Assembly: GCF_004766055.1 (NCBI RefSeq)
Contig: NZ_SPQR01000009.1
Location: 1-64,000, forward strand
Source: Desulfosporosinus sp. Sb-LF
GTDB taxonomy: Bacteria; Bacillota; Desulfitobacteriia; Desulfitobacteriales; Desulfitobacteriaceae
Reading direction: 5' to 3'
Length of the DNA stretch: 64,000 bases
Below, piece after piece: positions 59,998 through 64,000 of this stretch (position 1 is the stretch's first letter; every line of letters starts with the position of its first letter). Made by a program: the position numbers and the translations under genes. Under the pieces are notes generated by a model. It saw nothing but the letters and a program-made list of their open reading frames with translations, was not told the DNA's origin and ran no database searches.

Positions 59998-60677
59998 GTG
60001 AAATTCTAAGTATGCAGGACATTGTCAAATGCTACTTTTTAGATGCTGAAGAACTCGTGGTACTTAATAATATCAATCTGAAAATTAATGAAGGTGAGTT
60101 TGTATCGATCTTAGGACCCTCCGGCTCCGGCAAATCCACCCTTATGAATATTATTGGCTGTCTTGATGTTCCTACCAGCGGAAACTATATGCTAGCCAAT
60201 CAAAATGTTGAAGATCTAGACGAAAAGGAATTAGCACGAATACGAAATCGAGAAATCGGTTTTGTGTTTCAGAGCTTTCAGCTTCTGCTGAGATTGAATG
60301 CCCTTGAAAACGTAGAATTGCCCATGATTTATGCGGGTGTATCGCCGGAAGACCGCAAAAAAAGAGCTGCAGCAATACTGGAACGTGTAGGCCTTGCCGG
60401 GAAAATGAATAACTACCCGAACCAGCTTTCGGGTGGACAACAACAGCGTGTTGCAATTGCCCGTTCTGTTGTGACTGAACCGTCAATCCTGCTGGCCGAC
60501 GAGCCAACCGGGGCACTGGACCAAAAGACCGGACAACAAATTATGCAGTTATTTAAGGAACTTAATGATGAAGGAAGAACGATTATTATGATTACCCATG
60601 ATACGAGTATTGCCAAACATTCTAAAAGAATTGTGAATATCCTTGATGGACGTTTAAGTGAGGAGGAAATGAACTAA
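59994..60677 (+). CDS. ABC exporter ATPase (MacB/LolD type)
   Basis: A 227-residue ATPase. Walker [10 protein letters not shown] (about 40-48), Q-loop FVFQSFQLL, signature [14 protein letters not shown], Walker [13 protein letters not shown] and switch MITHDTS. It is of the short MacB/LolD/FtsE class that works with FtsX-fold permeases. It shares one base with the permease gene's ATG (60677). An export or mechanotransmission role is likely; substrate unknown. Confidence 0.92.
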   Translation: MSEILSMQDIVKCYFLDAEELVVLNNINLKINEGEFVSILGPSGSGKSTLMNIIGCLDVPTSGNYMLANQNVEDLDEKELARIRNREIGFVFQSFQLLLRLNALENVELPMIYAGVSPEDRKKRAAAILERVGLAGKMNNYPNQLSGGQQQRVAIARSVVTEPSILLADEPTGALDQKTGQQIMQLFKELNDEGRTIIMITHDTSIAKHSKRIVNILDGRLSEEEMN

Positions 60678-61849
60678 TGCTACAAGAAAGTATGAAAATG
60701 GCTTGGAGCAATATTACACATAATAAAATGCGTTCCTTTTTAACGGTCCTTGGTGTGCTAATAGGGGTATCTTCTATCATCGCGCTTATTACCATAGTAC
60801 AAGGTGCAACGGGAAGCATTACGAGCCAGATATCCTCACTGGGTGCCAATAAAATCACCATTACCGCTATGGGTACTCGGTTGAAACAAGGGCTGAGTGA
60901 AAAGGATTTAGAGCAGCTTTCAAGGGTGAATAATGTTAGTGGAGTTTCGCCGACTGTTTCGGGTAAAACCTCAATCGTGTATAACCGTCATGTAAAAACA
61001 GGCGTTTCTGTGCAAGGTAAAAATGATGTTTACTTCAAAACAGAACAGGAAAGTTTGGCAAGAGGCAGAGGTGTTAACATTCTTGATGTTAATACAAAAA
61101 ACCAAATTGCCGTACTGGGCAGCGACCTTGCAAAAGAGCTATTTTTCGGTGGTGAGCCCATTGGCCAGCCACTATTAATCAATGGCAATACAGTTACCAT
61201 TGTTGGCGTGTTAAACGCAACGAGTGGTTCGATCACGGGTTCGACCAACGATATCGTCATTATGCCCTACACCTCAGCTATGAAGACACTCGGAGTAAGG
61301 AACATTACAAATATTGATGTGTATATGAGCGATCCAACCAAGTCAGAGAGTATTATTAATGATGTTACCACAATTCTCAATTCTGCCTTTAACTACCGTG
61401 AAAACACCTTCAATGTGCTTAATATGCAGAATATCATTGATGTTATCGGTAATATAACAGGGATGCTAACCCTTTTGCTTGCCGGCATCGCCTCAATATC
61501 ACTGCTTGTCGGTGGAATTGGAATTATGAATATGATGCTTGTCTCCGTTACGGAACGCACGACAGAAATAGGGCTTCGAAAAGCGTTAGGAGCGGAGCCT
61601 GCCCAAATTCAATTACAATTTCTCATTGAATCTATCTTTATTTCCCTATTCGGGGGCATATTAGGGTTGATCATAGGAATCTTAGTGGCCTTAGCTGCGT
61701 CGATCATCATGGAATTCTCGTTTATAATTACAGCTTGGACAATTATACTCGCCGTTGGCTTCTCGGCAGCAGTGGGTATGATCTTTGGCCTAGCTCCTGC
61801 GAGAAAAGCAAGCAGATTAAATCCAATAGATGCACTAAGGCATGTATAA
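60677..61849 (+). CDS. ABC exporter permease (MacB/FtsX family)
   Basis: A 390-residue membrane protein with an N-terminal helix (FLTVLGVLIGVSSIIALITI), an extracytoplasmic MacB core domain (about 45-260) and three C-terminal helices with GGIGIMNMMLVSVTERTTEI. It is closely similar in layout to the permease at 43796-44995. It completes the adaptor-ATPase-permease operon. The family exports peptides, lipids or antibiotics. Confidence 0.9.
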   Translation: MLQESMKMAWSNITHNKMRSFLTVLGVLIGVSSIIALITIVQGATGSITSQISSLGANKITITAMGTRLKQGLSEKDLEQLSRVNNVSGVSPTVSGKTSIVYNRHVKTGVSVQGKNDVYFKTEQESLARGRGVNILDVNTKNQIAVLGSDLAKELFFGGEPIGQPLLINGNTVTIVGVLNATSGSITGSTNDIVIMPYTSAMKTLGVRNITNIDVYMSDPTKSESIINDVTTILNSAFNYRENTFNVLNMQNIIDVIGNITGMLTLLLAGIASISLLVGGIGIMNMMLVSVTERTTEIGLRKALGAEPAQIQLQFLIESIFISLFGGILGLIIGILVALAASIIMEFSFIITAWTIILAVGFSAAVGMIFGLAPARKASRLNPIDALRHV

Positions 61850-61958
61850 TCACTAATATCAGACTACACAACAAATGTGGGTTCACTGTTTTCTAGGGAC
61901 TGGCCCATTCGAGGAAATGTCGAATTAAAAGAGCGAAGCGGGTTCCTGGAACCCGCCA

Positions 61959-61996
61959 AGAGGTGATGTCAAGAATACCTTCTTGACATCACCTCT
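61959..61996. terminator. Hairpin between the exporter operon and the DUF134 gene
   Basis: A 17-bp perfect stem (AGAGGTGATGTCAAGAA and its complement) with loop TACC, overlapping the last codons of the DUF134 gene. A smaller GCGGGTTCC/GGAACCCGC hairpin precedes it at 61938-61957. Confidence 0.6.
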
Positions 61997-62429
61997 CACA
62001 TTCGGTATTACATTGTTTCCTATTACATACCACTTCATTTGATCCACAATGTTTGCACACTCGTCCCCGCTCCTCAAAGGTTATCATCGTTTCATTTCCA
62101 CAGGAACTACATTTGAAATTGCAGACATTTTTAGTATAGTGCCCTCCCCCTACAGTGATCGCTCTATTTTCTATGAGGGCTGTCGCAACTTTTTTCCTCG
62201 CCTCATCGATAATATTCTGAAAGGTTTGTCTAGAAATCTGCATCCTTCCGGCACACTCTTCCTGGGTGAGTCCTTCTATATCCTTAAGCCTCATGGCTTC
62301 TAATTCCTCTATTTTAAGTTGAACCTCTTGAATTCCCTCCAGGCATGCACATTTCCCCTTTGGACAGGGTGCGAAATATTTATTCTCGGGAATAGACTCA
62401 ACCCTTCTCCATTTAACTGGCCTAGGCAT
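61989..62429 (-). CDS. DUF134 family DNA-binding-like protein with C-terminal zinc-ribbon-like cysteines
   Basis: A 146-residue protein. The start MPRPVKWRRVESIPENKYFA is diagnostic of DUF134, followed by a helix-turn-helix (LTQEECAGRMQISRQTFQNI) like sigma-70 region 4. The C-terminal part has C-x-x-C pairs (CSSCG, CKHCG) and CNRKQCNTEC, probably metal binding. The ATG at 62429 follows GGAAGGTG. It is divergent from the flavoprotein at 62576, with a 19-bp palindrome between them that it may bind. Confidence 0.85.
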   Translation of the reverse strand: MPRPVKWRRVESIPENKYFAPCPKGKCACLEGIQEVQLKIEELEAMRLKDIEGLTQEECAGRMQISRQTFQNIIDEARKKVATALIENRAITVGGGHYTKNVCNFKCSSCGNETMITFEERGRVCKHCGSNEVVCNRKQCNTECER

Positions 62430-62471
62430 ATTATCACCTTCCAAATGATTTTCTATATTATTGCACAAAAG

Positions 62472-62517
62472 AATGATAGCATGATTATTGTCAAATGCCA
62501 ATAATCATGCTATCATT
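62472..62517. promoter_or_regulatory. 19-bp perfect palindrome between divergent genes, candidate operator
   Basis: AATGATAGCATGATTATTG and its exact complement, spaced by 8 bases, between the DUF134 start (62429) and the flavoprotein start (62576). It is placed where it could control both genes. Confidence 0.55.
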
Positions 62518-62575
62518 TTCACATAAACTTAAGTAACTTGGAGGTTAAATCTAACAGCTGAAGGAGACGTTATTC

Positions 62576-64000
62576 ATGAGCAAAAAGGTACTCATTGTTG
62601 GCGGAGTTGCTGGAGGAGCCAGCGCCGCGGCACGATTGCGCCGTTTGGATGAAGAAATGGAAATCATTATCTTTGAGCGTGGAGAACATATTTCCTATGC
62701 CAACTGTGGCTTACCCTATTATGTTAGTGGAGTCATTGTTGAGCGGAATGCACTTTTAGTTCAAACACCTGCTGGTATGAAAGAACGCTTTGATATCGAT
62801 GTTCGAATCCACAGTGAGGTCACCCGTATTTTTCCTGAGCAAAAAGAAATAGAAGTCAAAGAAGCTAATGGCCATATCTACCGAGAATCCTATGATGAAT
62901 TGATCCTTTCTCCAGGGGCAGCCCCGATTCGTCCACCTATTCCTGGGATCAACGATATCGAATCCTTTGTCGTGCGTAATGTTTCGGATATTGATCAGAT
63001 TAAGGGCTATATTGATGAACAGCAACCTCAAACCGCAGTTGTAGTAGGCGGTGGATTTATCGGCTTAGAAATGGCTGAAAATCTCCAGGCTCGAGGAGTC
63101 AATACAACGATTGTAGAAATGGGCGATCAGGTCATGGCTCCTCTAGATTTCGAAATGGCCGCAATTCTCCATGAACACATTTTCACCAAAGGAGTCAACC
63201 TTATTTTAGAAGATGGAGTAAAAGCCTTTGATAAAAAAGAGAATAAAACCATCCTTACGCTCCAAAGCGGTGAACAAATTGAAGCTGATTTAACAATCTT
63301 AGCCATTGGAGTAAAACCCGAAATAAAATTAGCTAAAGAAGCCGGACTGACGATCGGGGACTTAGGTGGAATAAAAGTTAATGAGAGACTACAGACCTCT
63401 GATCCTAATATTTACGCTGTGGGCGATGCTATCGAAGTCAAACACTTAATAACAGGACAAGCATCACTTATACCACTAGCCGGACCTGCCAATAAACAAG
63501 GTCGCATTGTTGCCGACGTTATCGCGGGTCGGAATAGTCAGTATAAGGGTACTCAGGGGACTTCTATCGCCAAGATTTTTGATCTGGCTGCGGCTTCGAC
63601 CGGTGCGAATGAAAAAACGCTCAAGAAATTAGGAATACCTTATGAAGTGTCCTATACTCACTCTGCTTCCAACGCAATGTATTATCCCGGAGCAACACGG
63701 TTATCCCTTAAGCTTATCTTTGAAAAAAGTGCTGGTCGAATTCTCGGGGCCCAAATTGTCGGGTCTCAAGGTGTCGATAAACGAATCGATGACATCGCTG
63801 GGGTAATCCGTCGCCAAGGCACTATCTATGATTTGCAAGAACTCGAGTTGGCTTATGCTCCACCGTTCTCATCGGCTAAAGATCCAGTTAACATGGCAGG
63901 CTACGTTGCTGAAAATATTATCAATGGAGATGTTCGTACGGTCCATTGGTATGACGTACAAAAAATGAACCCGAAAGAGGTCTGTATCGTCGATGTACGG
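62576..64000 (+). CDS. CoA-disulfide-reductase-type FAD-dependent oxidoreductase, probably with rhodanese domain (cut by window edge)
   Basis: At least 475 codons; the gene runs off the right edge. The FAD motif is VLIVGGVAGGASAAARLRRL. The single redox cysteine typical of CoA-disulfide reductases and NADH oxidases is in SYANCGLPYYVSG (about residue 43). An NAD motif (VVVGGGFIGLEMAENLQ) and FAD-2 motif (IYAVGDAIEV) follow. The final visible residues (YDVQKMNPKEVCIVDVR) look like the start of a rhodanese domain, as in CoADR-RHD fusion proteins that handle persulfides. AAGGAGA is the ribosome site. It is divergent from the DUF134 gene. Confidence 0.87.
   Translation, partial: MSKKVLIVGGVAGGASAAARLRRLDEEMEIIIFERGEHISYANCGLPYYVSGVIVERNALLVQTPAGMKERFDIDVRIHSEVTRIFPEQKEIEVKEANGHIYRESYDELILSPGAAPIRPPIPGINDIESFVVRNVSDIDQIKGYIDEQQPQTAVVVGGGFIGLEMAENLQARGVNTTIVEMGDQVMAPLDFEMAAILHEHIFTKGVNLILEDGVKAFDKKENKTILTLQSGEQIEADLTILAIGVKPEIKLAKEAGLTIGDLGGIKVNERLQTSDPNIYAVGDAIEVKHLITGQASLIPLAGPANKQGRIVADVIAGRNSQYKGTQGTSIAKIFDLAAASTGANEKTLKKLGIPYEVSYTHSASNAMYYPGATRLSLKLIFEKSAGRILGAQIVGSQGVDKRIDDIAGVIRRQGTIYDLQELELAYAPPFSSAKDPVNMAGYVAENIINGDVRTVHWYDVQKMNPKEVCIVDVR

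Overview
The window looks like a chromosomal segment of an anaerobic, spore-forming Gram-positive of the Clostridia, most like Desulfosporosinus or Desulfitobacterium. Pointers are the Spo0B-Obg-L27-Prp-L21 block, a selenium-dependent glycine/betaine/sarcosine reductase operon, MttB-superfamily methyltransferases, sigma-54 control of amine catabolism, cell-wall-binding-repeat-2 surface proteins and strong AGGAGG ribosome sites with frequent GTG/TTG starts. The genus is inferred from gene content only.

Left third (1-36 kb, nearly all minus strand): a quaternary-amine and amino-acid catabolism region. It holds a corrinoid protein (cut by the edge) and a methyl-THF:corrinoid methyltransferase. 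Next comes a roughly 10-kb operon, trxB-trxA-grdA-grdC-grdD-grdX-component B alpha/beta-component B selenoprotein-three tiny membrane proteins-APC permease-unknown soluble protein. Two genes, grdA and the component B subunit, have in-frame UGA codons read as selenocysteine. Further right are two non-pyrrolysine MttB homologues, a Cys-rich 4Fe-4S protein, an OpuC-type betaine/carnitine/choline ABC importer, and two sigma-54 activators. Four sigma-54 promoters (TGGCA[CT]-N5-TTGCA, identical spacing) precede the corrinoid gene, the methyl-THF methyltransferase, the grd operon and the mttB pair. I read this as a system that imports betaine or a relative and either demethylates it into the THF pool or reduces it through the Grd complex.

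Between these lie two ABC-F ATPases, a truncated group II intron sitting directly behind a terminator, and a histidine-degradation cluster (hutU-fchA-ftcD-hutI). Every intergenic gap of the hut cluster holds a copy of a large, highly structured repeat. Its main stem shows compensatory base changes between copies; this is the most unusual feature seen.

Middle and right (36-64 kb): secreted surface proteins (a 1.56-kaa protein with 39-residue tandem repeats and BspA-type leucine-rich repeats, a FecR-domain protein, and two proteins with cell-wall-binding repeats), yhbY, two MacAB-like export clusters (one without its ATPase), obg-spo0B-rpmA-prp-rplU with a sigma-A promoter and an L21-leader-like RNA, a HepT/MNT-type nucleotidyltransferase pair, an MBL-fold hydrolase, a VOC protein, a DUF134 regulator-like protein and, cut by the right edge, a CoA-disulfide-reductase-type flavoprotein.
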